The position numbers and the translations under genes are program-made. 12,497 nucleotides of DNA from Bacteroidales bacterium UBA5382. GTDB taxonomy: Bacteria; Bacteroidota; Bacteroidia; Bacteroidales; Dysgonomonadaceae. The stretch covers positions 1 through 12,497 of the forward strand of contig DHOU01000042.1 in assembly GCA_002409745.1 (NCBI GenBank), written 5' to 3'. Numbering within the stretch: the first letter of the stretch is position 1; every line of letters begins with the position of its first letter. Under the pieces are notes generated by a model. That model was not told the DNA's origin. It was given only the letters and a program-made list of their open reading frames with translations, and ran no database searches. Below are positions 1 through 7,320 of this stretch, in pieces.

Positions 1-783
1 ACTGTTGGAAGCATGTACATGAAAAACATATTTGTAGTTACCGTTTTTATCCCGGAATAAATCGCCATGCCCTGATCCATTATACCCTATTTTAAGTCGA
101 TCGATTATCGGGTTCCCTCCGTATTTCGTCCAAGGGCCTGTTGGCGAAGCGCTGGTTGCATAACCTACGGAATAATGGATATTTCCAAAATAATTAGCCG
201 AATAAAAAAGATAGTATAAATTTTGATGTTTTATAACCGTAGGGCCTTCCGTAACGGATTGATTCGGATTGGCTTTTTCCCATCCGCTTTCAGCTTCAAC
301 ACATAATAGAGGATCGGTCTTTATATCCGAAAGATCGCTCTCGAGTTCGGCAACATATATCTTATAGGGCTTATTGACTTCAAATCTCACGTAATACAGA
401 TAGGGTTTTCCACTGTCGTCTATAAATAGATAAGGATCGATTTGTGTAGTTGTCCCGGATATTTTGCGAAAGGGAGATGATTGTGTAAAAGGCCCCAAAG
501 GTGAATCGCTATTGGCTATCGCAATTTGTTCATTTGCAGCGTAAGCCATGTAGAGGCTATTTTTATATTTAAAGACTTGAGGCGCCCAAAACCAATCCGT
601 GCCGAATGTTTCACCGCTTTTTAAAGCATAACCCTCCCTTACTCCGGCCGGCCCGTTCCATTCCTGCAAATCGGTTGAAGAGTATACCAAAAATCCCTTG
701 TCACCACCAGTACCATATAAATAATAGGTATCGTTATATAAGAAGATAGTGGGGTCAGCCAGTTCGATATCGGCATATTTTTT
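1..783 (-). CDS. GH43 glycoside hydrolase catalytic domain, out of frame and truncated by the window edge
   Basis: The minus strand is open for 261 codons from 783 to the window edge and reads as a GH43 five-bladed beta-propeller domain. It begins in the linker KKYADIELADPTIF. The three expected catalytic acids are visible: Asp in LADPTIF (about nt 756-754, general base), Asp in QIDPYLF (about 438-436, pKa modulator) and Glu in SVTEGPTV (about 249-247, general acid). Other family signatures are DWFWAPQVFKY, SDSPLGPF, ATSASPTGPW and GHGDLFRD, the last matching GGHAMLFRD in the neighbouring GH43. This stretch has no start of its own: it continues the gene at 755-1408 in another frame, with the frame change at the A8 run 778-785. 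The frame is open upstream to a stop at 835-837. No internal stop is seen, so any decay is recent, or the frameshift is a sequencing error or a slippage site. GH43 members are mostly alpha-L-arabinofuranosidases, beta-xylosidases, arabinanases or galactan-active enzymes; the substrate cannot be told here. Confidence 0.85.
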
Positions 784-1408
784 TTGCAGTTGTAAAGCGA
801 ATTTTTTCCAAATAGGTCGTTTTACCTCCCTTCTCTATTACATACGGAAGGATATTATATTGGGTATTCCGTTTTAAATCTGAAAAAAGAATATCCGCGT
901 CTAAAAACTCCTTTTTCACAGGATCATTTTTACTGACTTCCGTTTCGCTATAATGGAAGCCCCATTCCTTCAGTTTATTGACACCGGTAAACGAAATCAC
1001 TGCCGAATTACTGGTAATGCTCTCCGGATCAACGGTTGCAGTATAAACAAAAGCCGATAAAGTGGTAAAGCTTTTTTCTTCTCCGTATTGAACTGCGCCG
1101 TCATCGACATACGCGCGGTAACGATACGTTTTGTCCGGGGTCAATCCGACGAACTCAACTCCGAAATGATCTCCCGAAGAGATGGTTCGAGGATGTTTTT
1201 CATACCCGTTTCCGTCATCCAGTTCTATCCCGTATTGAGAGATTGTGCCGGTTCCCTTATCCGTAATCTTGCCTTTACACATGCCCGTTATATCACTTAT
1301 TTGCTCCACTTCAAGCGTTTCGACCTGTGCAGAACGATTGTCTTCTACCGGATTGTTGTTGCACGAGAAAAGCACAATCATGATCAGTAAAAAAATACTT
1401 TTCTTCAT
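755..1408 (-). CDS. N-terminal lipoprotein/FN3-like part of a frameshifted GH43 gene
   Basis: As it stands this encodes 217 residues. Residues 1-15 are a hydrophobic signal peptide ending in the lipobox LFSC with Cys16, so the product is a predicted lipoprotein. Two FN3-like beta-sandwich domains follow, at about 27-117 and 119-209, with the repeated pattern 'SQYGIEL...LTPDKTYRYRAY' and 'KEWGFHYSE...LPYV'. The segment 24-209 aligns without gaps to residues 27-212 of the GH43 encoded at 1477-2967, at about 80% identity by eye. After TTAKK the frame reads eight unrelated residues (ICRYRTG and stop), whereas moving by one base inside the A8 run opens a complete GH43 domain (1-783). The intact gene was or is therefore a lipoprotein of more than 470 residues with FN3-FN3-GH43 order. 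Its start is 68 bp after the preceding GH43 gene. A real FN3-only lipoprotein product is possible but unproven. Confidence 0.8.
   Translation of the reverse strand: MKKSIFLLIMIVLFSCNNNPVEDNRSAQVETLEVEQISDITGMCKGKITDKGTGTISQYGIELDDGNGYEKHPRTISSGDHFGVEFVGLTPDKTYRYRAYVDDGAVQYGEEKSFTTLSAFVYTATVDPESITSNSAVISFTGVNKLKEWGFHYSETEVSKNDPVKKEFLDADILFSDLKRNTQYNILPYVIEKGGKTTYLEKIRFTTAKKICRYRTG
778..785 (-). other. A8 homopolymer at the frameshift point
   Basis: Eight consecutive T on the plus strand (A8 in the coding strand) sit between the FN3-like and GH43 parts. Reading the A run as seven or ten bases instead of eight restores the fusion (TAKKY... or TAKKKY...). The equivalent spot in the paralogous gene encodes TSKYN without a long A run. 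Candidate explanations are a sequencing/assembly indel, a true inactivating mutation, or RNA-polymerase or ribosome slippage. Confidence 0.7.
782..1339 (-). repeat. FN3-FN3 module, copy 2 of a direct duplication
   Basis: This 186-codon module corresponds codon for codon, without indels, to 2332-2889. Long identical stretches are visible at DNA level, for example around 'gagatggttcgaggatg' in both copies. Similarity stops at the linker to the GH43 domain, which coincides with the A8 frameshift. Confidence 0.85.
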
Positions 1409-1430
1409 CTTATTTATTTATAATACATTA

Positions 1431-1454
1431 GTATTTAAATTTCAATTTAAATAC
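1431..1454. repeat. Perfect AT-rich inverted repeat before the second GH43 gene
   Basis: GTATTTAAAT and ATTTAAATAC form a perfect 10-bp stem around a TTCA loop in the 68-bp gap between the two GH43 genes. It ends about 22 nt upstream of the start codon at 1408. With only two G:C pairs in the stem it would be a weak RNA hairpin. It lacks a following U-run that would make it a clear terminator. Confidence 0.6.
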
Positions 1455-1476
1455 ACAAAATAAAGCCGTCTCTTTC

Positions 1477-2967
1477 TTATTCCAATATAATTCTATTTTC
1501 ATTATTTATATGCACATTTCGGATGATACACCTTTCCGTATAACTGTTAGGAGCATGATAGGAAATCTTCAACTTGCCCTGCAAGTCACGGAAGAGCATG
1601 GCATGGCCGCCGTCATCGTCATTGAGGGTGGAAGGCAATTGCACCCAAGGGCCAAGAACATTTCCCGATTCGGAAACAACTTGCCCTATAGTATATTTCC
1701 CATCTTTTCTATTACTTGACCATAACATAACCAGTACACCGTTTTCGAGTTTATGAATGAATGGTGCATCTGTCACATAACATTTTTTATCGGAACAAAT
1801 AGAACGAACCCAAGGCGCTTCCGAAGCTTGGAATAAGACGACCGGTTCTCCGTCCGTTGTGCGAAGATCAGGAGAGAGTTTCTGGATAACGACTTCACCA
1901 TCGCCTACCTCCAACCATTCATGACAATATAAAATCCAAGGGACATTGTTATCATCAACATATAAAGCGCCATCAAGGCACATCCAATTATCGGGTGTCA
2001 ACGAACGGTTTTCCAATGGAGTAAACGGTCCTTTTGGGCTGTCGAAGATTAAGACGGATGTTCCCCGTTTTGCAACCGTTCCGCTAAACGTGACAAATAA
2101 ATAATATTTCCCTTTATAGGCATACATGTCCGGCGCCCAAAAATCATTTATTCCCCAGAAATCGGGTGTCGCAGTAAAGGCAGCCCCCAAATCAGCCCAT
2201 TGCTCCAGGTTTTCACTTTCATATACTTTTATCCGGGGATTGTCGTTGGCATACATATAATATTTTTTGTTTTCCCTGTCCACATGAATAAAAGGATCCC
2301 TGATATGAATATCCTTGCGGTTGAGATTATATTTGGATGTTTTGAAACGTATCTTCTCCAGATAAGTAATTCGTCCGCCCTTGTCTTTTACATAAGGAAG
2401 TAAATGGTACTCCATATCCATCTTTAATCCGGAAAGTAAAATATCGGCTTTCAAGAACTCTTTTTTCAGCGGACCGCTCACCGTTGCTTCCGTTTCGCTA
2501 TAATGGAAGCCCCATTCCTTAAGAGTGTTGACACCGGTAAACGAAACTACCGCTGAGTTGCTTGTAATGCTTGCCGGATCAACGGTTGCAGTATAAATAA
2601 AGGCCGATAAAGTAGTAAAGCTTTTTTCTTCTCCATATTGAACAGTACCGTCATCAATATATGCGCGGTAGCGATATGTTCTCTCCGGGGTTAATCCGAC
2701 GAACTCGACTCCGAAATTATCTCCTGAAGAGATGGTTCGAGGATGTTTTTCATACCCTTTTCCGTCGTTCAGTTCTATGCCGTATTGTGAGATTGTACCG
2801 GTTCCCTTATCGGTAATTCTACCTTTACAAACAGCCGTTATATCGCTTATTTGGTCCGATTCAAGCGTTTCGACTTGAGCCGGACGATTTTCAGGGTCTT
2901 TATTATCACTGCACGACAAGAGACAAATTGTCGCTAGTAAAAAGATAAACACACTGTTATTTTTCAT
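1477..2967 (-). CDS. FN3-like/GH43 glycoside hydrolase lipoprotein
   Basis: The product is a 496-residue predicted surface lipoprotein enzyme. The signal peptide ends in LLSC with Cys19. FN3-like domains lie at about 29-119 and 122-212, and the GH43 five-bladed propeller spans about 220 to 480. GH43 signatures are RDPFIHVD (Asp224, likely general base), FWAPDMYAYKGKYYLF, DSPKGPF, WMCLDGALYVDD (Asp332, likely pKa-modulating acid), YCHEWLEVGDGE, YVTDAPFIHK and GGHAMLFRD. At the place where many GH43 enzymes have Glu-Gly-Pro as general acid, this protein has TDAP (Asp400), so the acid assignment is open: an Asp acid, a different Glu such as Glu350, or weak activity. GH43 enzymes hydrolyse alpha-L-arabinofuranosides, beta-xylosides or related linkages with inversion. 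The specificity is not readable from the sequence. The gene follows a 169-bp gap containing a structured element and precedes a paralog with the same FN3 module. Confidence 0.9.
   Translation of the reverse strand: MKNNSVFIFLLATICLLSCSDNKDPENRPAQVETLESDQISDITAVCKGRITDKGTGTISQYGIELNDGKGYEKHPRTISSGDNFGVEFVGLTPERTYRYRAYIDDGTVQYGEEKSFTTLSAFIYTATVDPASITSNSAVVSFTGVNTLKEWGFHYSETEATVSGPLKKEFLKADILLSGLKMDMEYHLLPYVKDKGGRITYLEKIRFKTSKYNLNRKDIHIRDPFIHVDRENKKYYMYANDNPRIKVYESENLEQWADLGAAFTATPDFWGINDFWAPDMYAYKGKYYLFVTFSGTVAKRGTSVLIFDSPKGPFTPLENRSLTPDNWMCLDGALYVDDNNVPWILYCHEWLEVGDGEVVIQKLSPDLRTTDGEPVVLFQASEAPWVRSICSDKKCYVTDAPFIHKLENGVLVMLWSSNRKDGKYTIGQVVSESGNVLGPWVQLPSTLNDDDGGHAMLFRDLQGKLKISYHAPNSYTERCIIRNVHINNENRIILE
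2332..2889 (-). repeat. FN3-FN3 module, copy 1 of a direct duplication
   Basis: This is the partner of 782-1339: 186 codons, no gaps, about 80% amino-acid identity by eye, with most differences in the second half of the second FN3-like domain. The GH43 domains that follow the two copies share only family motifs. Confidence 0.85.
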
Positions 2968-2992
2968 TTGTAATGTTATAATATAAAATAAA

Positions 2993-3112
2993 TATGATTA
3001 TCCGCTACTTGTCCTAATGGCTGAAACCCATTCCACTTCGATATCTATCGGGAATCGGAATGCCTTCTCAAGGCACTTGAATAAGCTATAGGACCTATTA
3101 CGGATAATCATA
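2993..3112. other. Structured imperfect palindrome between the CBM6-like and GH43 genes
   Basis: In the 169-bp intergenic gap, TATGATTATCCG (2993-3004) is perfectly complementary to 3101-3112. After a symmetric 6x6 internal loop, GTCCTA (3011-3016) pairs with TAGGAC (3089-3094), and with one bulged A the stem continues through TGGCT (3018-3022) and AGCTA (3084-3088). Inside are CATTCC/GGAATG (3029-3034 with 3057-3062), holding a CGAT/ATCG hairpin (3039-3042 with 3047-3050), and a 6-bp stem TGCCTT/AAGGCA with a CTC loop (3061-3075). The last stem overlaps the CATTCC/GGAATG stem by two bases. The outer stem ends 25 nt before the GH43 start codon. The structure could form on either strand. It could be an RNA processing, stability or attenuation element in the operon mRNA, or a small non-autonomous mobile element with terminal inverted repeats. 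No protein is encoded. Confidence 0.7.
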
Positions 3113-3136
3113 AAAGGAAATTATTGTAGATGCTTT

Positions 3137-4204
3137 CTACTTTTTCGTAAATTTCAACGCTTTAAAATTAAAGCCTCCTTCAAAATAAAATTTAATTTTA
3201 TGTCTACCTTCCGTCAAGTCTATCGTCAACTTATTTTCAGGCGACGATATCCATCGATAAGATCCCCAACCGCCGGTGGCAGAAAAATCTATGGCGCCGG
3301 TTACGTTTATCCCGTCTACTTCCAAATGAAAACTGCCTCTGTCGGGACCTGCTACAAGCGCTTCCACCAGATAGTTTCCGGCATCCTCGACTTCTACCGT
3401 ATATAACAGCCATTCACCCGAATTGGTATATCCAATATTCACTCCATCGCCTTCTATATCAACGGCAGCGCTTTGAGAATCGCCATTATTCTTACGATAG
3501 TCATTGTTTGTTCGATTATCCGTATCTGCATCATGAAAGGCATATCCTTCCCCTCCGAGATCGAAATTGGCTGAGGAAAGTTCATACGGAGCAGCGGCTG
3601 AAAGCACATGCGGTCCTTTAAAAACACGCGTATAGGCAACATCCACCTTAATTTTTTTCACTATGTCTCCTATCCGATAGACAATATCGGTAACTCCTTC
3701 ACCTATAACCGTAATTTTACCCCCTTTGCTGACCGTAGCCACATCCGGATTTTCCGAACTCCATGAATATGCCGGCACATCGTTGGCATTTTCCGGAATA
3801 TACGTTACCAGAATACTTTTTTCCTTTCCCGGAAGCAATTCCAGAAAAGTTTCGCTCATAGCTACGTCTTCCAAGGGAATTCTCACGACCGCCGTGAGAG
3901 GTACTTTTGTGACAACATCGCCACTCTTTACAATAATATTGGTAGAACCTTCCTTTATTGCTTCGACTAAGCCCCCGGACGTCACGGTAGCCACTTCGGA
4001 ATCTTCACTCGACCATTGATATTGATAGGTCCCATCGGTCGGGCTTGCCGTAAGTTGAATGGTCTCCCCCACAAACAACGATAAGGATGATTGATCCACA
4101 TAAATATTTTTCGCTATTTCCTTATTCTCGTAATCATCGCATCCTGCAAAATATCCAAGAAACAAGAGACCTATACTGTATTTCAATATTTTTATTTTCA
4201 TCAT
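3137..4204 (-). CDS. Ig-like (Big_2) and CBM6-like glycan-binding lipoprotein
   Basis: The product is about 355 residues. I chose the ATG at 4204 (followed directly by another at 4201) because it begins a normal signal peptide, KILKYSIGLLFLGYFAGC, with lipobox FAGC and Cys22. The same frame is open to an ATG at 4282, but that would add 26 polar residues and overlap the preceding gene. Two bacterial Ig-like Big_2 domains follow at about 34-107 and 111-190, each with the WSSE.P/S.VATV motif and the GxVxxxxEG pattern. A CBM6-like beta-sandwich covers about 205-353, with SGEWLLYTVEVEDAGNY, DGINVTGAIDF, TGGWGSY and a C-terminal strand FNFKALKFTK. CBM6 modules bind xylan, beta-glucan and related chains. 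No catalytic domain is present, so this is likely a cell-surface glycan-binding protein, with the Ig domains acting as spacers that hold the binding module away from the membrane. The ligand is unknown. Confidence 0.85.
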   Translation of the reverse strand: MMKIKILKYSIGLLFLGYFAGCDDYENKEIAKNIYVDQSSLSLFVGETIQLTASPTDGTYQYQWSSEDSEVATVTSGGLVEAIKEGSTNIIVKSGDVVTKVPLTAVVRIPLEDVAMSETFLELLPGKEKSILVTYIPENANDVPAYSWSSENPDVATVSKGGKITVIGEGVTDIVYRIGDIVKKIKVDVAYTRVFKGPHVLSAAAPYELSSANFDLGGEGYAFHDADTDNRTNNDYRKNNGDSQSAAVDIEGDGVNIGYTNSGEWLLYTVEVEDAGNYLVEALVAGPDRGSFHLEVDGINVTGAIDFSATGGWGSYRWISSPENKLTIDLTEGRHKIKFYFEGGFNFKALKFTKK

Positions 4205-4247
4205 ACCTGCTAAATTAAAGTTTTTATTTTCCGAAACCGAAATAATA

Positions 4248-5246
4248 TTATTCATTTTCTTCCTCTTCTTCATCAAATTCAAGTCTCAGTTCTTCTTTCA
4301 TTTCATACACTGAATTTCCGCTTTTGTAATTATACCGGAGCAAGAAGGTTTTGTAAGTCTTAAAACCGTCATCCTCCACTTTAAAAATATTGGGATAATC
4401 CTTATCTCCGTCCACTTGCGTAACTTCTACATTTTTATAAGAGGAAATGGTTATTTTGTTATCTTCAGCGATTTCCAATACGATAGCGAATTTATTGAAT
4501 AAATTAATATCCGATTCGTATTTTTCATTTCCGGCCATAATCCGAACTTTATTTTTCGTGACCGGGTGCATTACTTTTGTCCCCGGCATTTCAAGTTCGC
4601 CCGATGATCCCTGTATTCTTAGCTTCGCCCGCATAGAGTAGCTGGTATTTCCATCTGCCTGCGCCCAATAATTTTTCGTTCTTACCCGATATAAGATATA
4701 ACTTTTTTCGGGATTGACCTCATAGGATGAATGAGAAGCTACCCGGAGAGCGATAAAATAAGCCGAATCGGGTGATAATCCGTCCGGACGAATCCGTATG
4801 GGCAATTTCCCGCTTATTTCTCCTGCCGGAATAGTAAACTGATAGCTGTCGATATCATATTTATCTTTGGGCATCGGAAGAATATATTTATCCACATTCA
4901 CATCATAATTAGCTTTATTAAAAGCATCTATTAATAAAGAATCTTCAACCAAATTCACCACAATATCTTTAGTGGATGGATTGGTCCCGCCAAGGGAGGC
5001 CGCCACATAACCGGTAGACTCTTCCCCCAATTCATGAAATTTTCGTGACACATTGTCGCTTTCACTAATTAAGGCAAACACATTTTTATATTGCTCCTTC
5101 TCAAAGACTTCATCCCTGTCACAGGCAAACAAAATAAAAAATAAAAGTATTGCCGCCCCCGATACGCTTATCGATCGGGTGCTAAAAGAATATTTTTTAC
5201 GGTATTCTTTATTTTTTCCTTTATAAATTCTATATAACTGTTTCAT
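4248..5246 (-). CDS. DUF1735/DUF4361-type surface lipoprotein
   Basis: The product is 332 residues. A long polar N-terminus (about 1-28) precedes the hydrophobic segment and lipobox ILFAC with Cys42; no later Met gives a better start. The N-terminal half (about 50-180) resembles the DUF1735 beta-sandwich found in many PUL lipoproteins: FALISESDNVSRKF..., FTIPAGEISGKLPIRI and YFIALRVAS. The C-terminal half (about 183-325), starting with ILYRVRTKNYWAQ, resembles DUF4361. The protein ends in an acidic tail, DEEEEENE. Such proteins usually follow susD and are regarded as surface glycan-binding proteins in the SusE/SusF position; direct ligand data exist for few. The gene starts 21 bp after susD and ends 43 bp before the chosen start of the Ig-CBM6 gene. 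The assignment rests on recognised sequence patterns and not on a domain search. Confidence 0.8.
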   Translation of the reverse strand: MKQLYRIYKGKNKEYRKKYSFSTRSISVSGAAILLFFILFACDRDEVFEKEQYKNVFALISESDNVSRKFHELGEESTGYVAASLGGTNPSTKDIVVNLVEDSLLIDAFNKANYDVNVDKYILPMPKDKYDIDSYQFTIPAGEISGKLPIRIRPDGLSPDSAYFIALRVASHSSYEVNPEKSYILYRVRTKNYWAQADGNTSYSMRAKLRIQGSSGELEMPGTKVMHPVTKNKVRIMAGNEKYESDINLFNKFAIVLEIAEDNKITISSYKNVEVTQVDGDKDYPNIFKVEDDGFKTYKTFLLRYNYKSGNSVYEMKEELRLEFDEEEEENE

Positions 5247-5267
5247 ATGTAAGCAAAAATTATAGGT

Positions 5268-7304
5268 TTATTCTCCCCAACCGGGATTTTGGTCTAATGA
5301 GGGAAGCAATCTTACTTCGTTAAGAGGTATCGGCAGCCAATTTAATCGTTTATTCACGATTCGGGCACCAATACGGGATGTGTTGGGAATAACCCGTATA
5401 TAAAAGACTTCTTTTGTCCCTTCTACGTTCATTCCTTTTATGGGTTCGCTCTCGACCTCTTCATAAATACCCCATCTTCTCACATCATAATAGCGGCGGT
5501 TTTCAAAAAGAAATTCCACGAATCGTTCCTGCTGAATTAATTGCTGAACCGTTTTAGCGTCTTCGGTACCTGTTAAACCAGGTAATCCGGCGCGATGACG
5601 CACCTGATTAAAGGCTTTTTCGATTTCATCCATATTCCGTTCAAGCACTTGCGTTTGGCCGTTCACTTCGATAGAATGGCTTGAGGTAAGATTGTTGAGC
5701 GCTTCGGCATACGAAAGCAATATTTCGGCGTAACGGATAATGGGGAACCCCTTATCCATCCGCCTGTTATTCGTCCCTCCCCAGGCATCCGTAGGATGAA
5801 TAAATTTCTTGATTACATATCCGGTAATAGGATGATCTTGCGCACTGGTAACTCCTCCTTTCCCATTCGGAGAATCGTAATAATAGGTGATCGTCTGATT
5901 ATAATATCCCGAAGAGGTAGAAGAAGTCATGGGCCAATAACACTCGCTAAAGCCGACGGAAGCATAAAAACGGGCTTCACGGTTTACGTACATATTGCTG
6001 ACACCCGCATTCAACCGGTATCCCGAAAAAGTTTTGACTCCATTAGAAAAACCGGCTTCACTATAAGGGTACCCCTGACTCGAACTGCTGATAGGCCGGC
6101 CATCCACCATAGCGTAGGCATCCACAACTTTCTGAGGAACAGACATCCCGTTCCACCCGTCGAGCCTTTGCGGAAAAGACATCCGGGTATTCTCCCTGAT
6201 GGCATTGCTCCTCCGCCCCCATACATATTCGGGATTGACCGGAATCACCGCCTCTCCGTTAAACATTTCCGAATAGGAACGGAACGGATCGATACCGGCC
6301 GCACCATCGGGCCAATCCTTATAATAGTCGGGATCGGAAGTAACTCCTTCGGGAAGTTTCGGAGTATCCGAATCCGCCTGCACCGTATGCAGTTTATACA
6401 TGGGAGCGCCCGCAGATTGCAAGTCCATCACTCGTTTAGCTGCAGCCGCCGCCAATGCCCAGCGTTTTTCGTCATACGTTTGCGATACATATTGGGCACC
6501 GTCGGTAGACCGTTTCCAATTTCCGAAATAAGTCCGGGCCGCATCGCCCCCATTATATAACGGACTTGCATGTATCAGCCGCAACCGGGCAAGCAGGCCG
6601 TAAGCCGCACCCTTCGTCGGAAGGCCGAACTCCATGAGAGAAACCGTTAAAGGCAAATATTCAGCCGCAGTTTCCAATTCGCTGCAAATGTATTCCACCG
6701 CTTCGTCATACGTGCTGCGTGGACGGTCGTAGTCAGCTAAAGTTGCATTGGATTCCAAAATTTCATCACCTAAAAGAATGGGAGGTCCGAAATCCACCAG
6801 AATATTATAGTAAGCATACGCTCTCATAAAACGGGTATATCCGATAATTTCGAAACGTTCCGTAGTGGTCATATCCACCGGTTCGTCAATCCGCGCCAAT
6901 ATGGTATTGCATTTACGGATAACCCGGTACATATTACTCCACACACTACCGAAAGAGTGCATGCTTCCCTCCGTGATTTCACCGAGGACAAAACGCATCC
7001 CGTTATAATTATGTAAGGTCAGGAAACTGGTAAATGCTTCGTCGGTAGCCAAAGGACCCGGCGTATGTTGGTCTTGCAACAGATTTCCTTCATCGGGGAA
7101 CATATCGGCAGCGCCCCACATATAGGCTTTTACATATCTTGTTTGTGCAAATACGGAATCCAGTTTCAGTTCATCGCTGAAATAGTTGTCAATGCTGAGA
7201 AAATCTTTACAGGAAAACATGTTTGCAAGCGACAGGAATATCAGCAGAAGAAAAAAAGAGGTGATCTGTTTTTTCTTTTTATCGTATAAATTCAATAATT
7301 TCAT
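5268..7304 (-). CDS. SusD/RagB-family nutrient-binding outer-membrane lipoprotein
   Basis: The product is 678 residues, long for SusD (about 550 in the archetype). The signal peptide ends in the lipobox MFSC with Cys32 followed by KDFLS, a typical SusD mature start. Family signatures are MWGAADMFPDEGN and TDEAF in the N-terminal region, the tetratricopeptide-like helical region YRVIRKCNTILARI and YTRFMRAYAYYNILVDFGPP, the late RYAEILLSYAEALN, FNQVRHRAGLPG, QERFVEFLFENRRYYDVRRW, and the C-terminal LPIPLNEVRLLPSLDQNPGW. SusD proteins sit as a hinged lid on the SusC barrel and capture oligosaccharides for import. The gene is 16 bp downstream of susC, as expected for a co-translated pair. The extra length probably lies in inserted loops around residues 320-490, which are rich in Tyr and Ser. 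The glycan is not identifiable. Confidence 0.95.
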   Translation of the reverse strand: MKLLNLYDKKKKQITSFFLLLIFLSLANMFSCKDFLSIDNYFSDELKLDSVFAQTRYVKAYMWGAADMFPDEGNLLQDQHTPGPLATDEAFTSFLTLHNYNGMRFVLGEITEGSMHSFGSVWSNMYRVIRKCNTILARIDEPVDMTTTERFEIIGYTRFMRAYAYYNILVDFGPPILLGDEILESNATLADYDRPRSTYDEAVEYICSELETAAEYLPLTVSLMEFGLPTKGAAYGLLARLRLIHASPLYNGGDAARTYFGNWKRSTDGAQYVSQTYDEKRWALAAAAAKRVMDLQSAGAPMYKLHTVQADSDTPKLPEGVTSDPDYYKDWPDGAAGIDPFRSYSEMFNGEAVIPVNPEYVWGRRSNAIRENTRMSFPQRLDGWNGMSVPQKVVDAYAMVDGRPISSSSQGYPYSEAGFSNGVKTFSGYRLNAGVSNMYVNREARFYASVGFSECYWPMTSSTSSGYYNQTITYYYDSPNGKGGVTSAQDHPITGYVIKKFIHPTDAWGGTNNRRMDKGFPIIRYAEILLSYAEALNNLTSSHSIEVNGQTQVLERNMDEIEKAFNQVRHRAGLPGLTGTEDAKTVQQLIQQERFVEFLFENRRYYDVRRWGIYEEVESEPIKGMNVEGTKEVFYIRVIPNTSRIGARIVNKRLNWLPIPLNEVRLLPSLDQNPGWGE

Positions 7305-7320
7305 ATTCTATGTTTTCAAT

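Noticed and set aside
2993..3112. Rho-independent terminator
   Set aside because: The stems are long and interrupted, and no U-run directly follows the outer stem on the minus-strand transcript. A structured or mobile element fits better.
2993..3112. CRISPR array or tRNA-like gene
   Set aside because: There is no repeated spacer-repeat pattern, and although several stems are present, no acceptor stem, anticodon arm or T-loop consensus of a tRNA can be placed.
4205..4282. Upstream start for the Ig-CBM6 gene overlapping the DUF1735/DUF4361 gene
   Set aside because: The extra 26 residues are polar and would precede a complete lipoprotein signal peptide; the ATG at 4204 removes the overlap and gives a normal signal.
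5796..6560. 254-residue plus-strand open frame
   Set aside because: It lies wholly antisense to the well-supported susD-like gene, is rich in Arg and Ile as expected for an antisense shadow, and matches no family I recognise.
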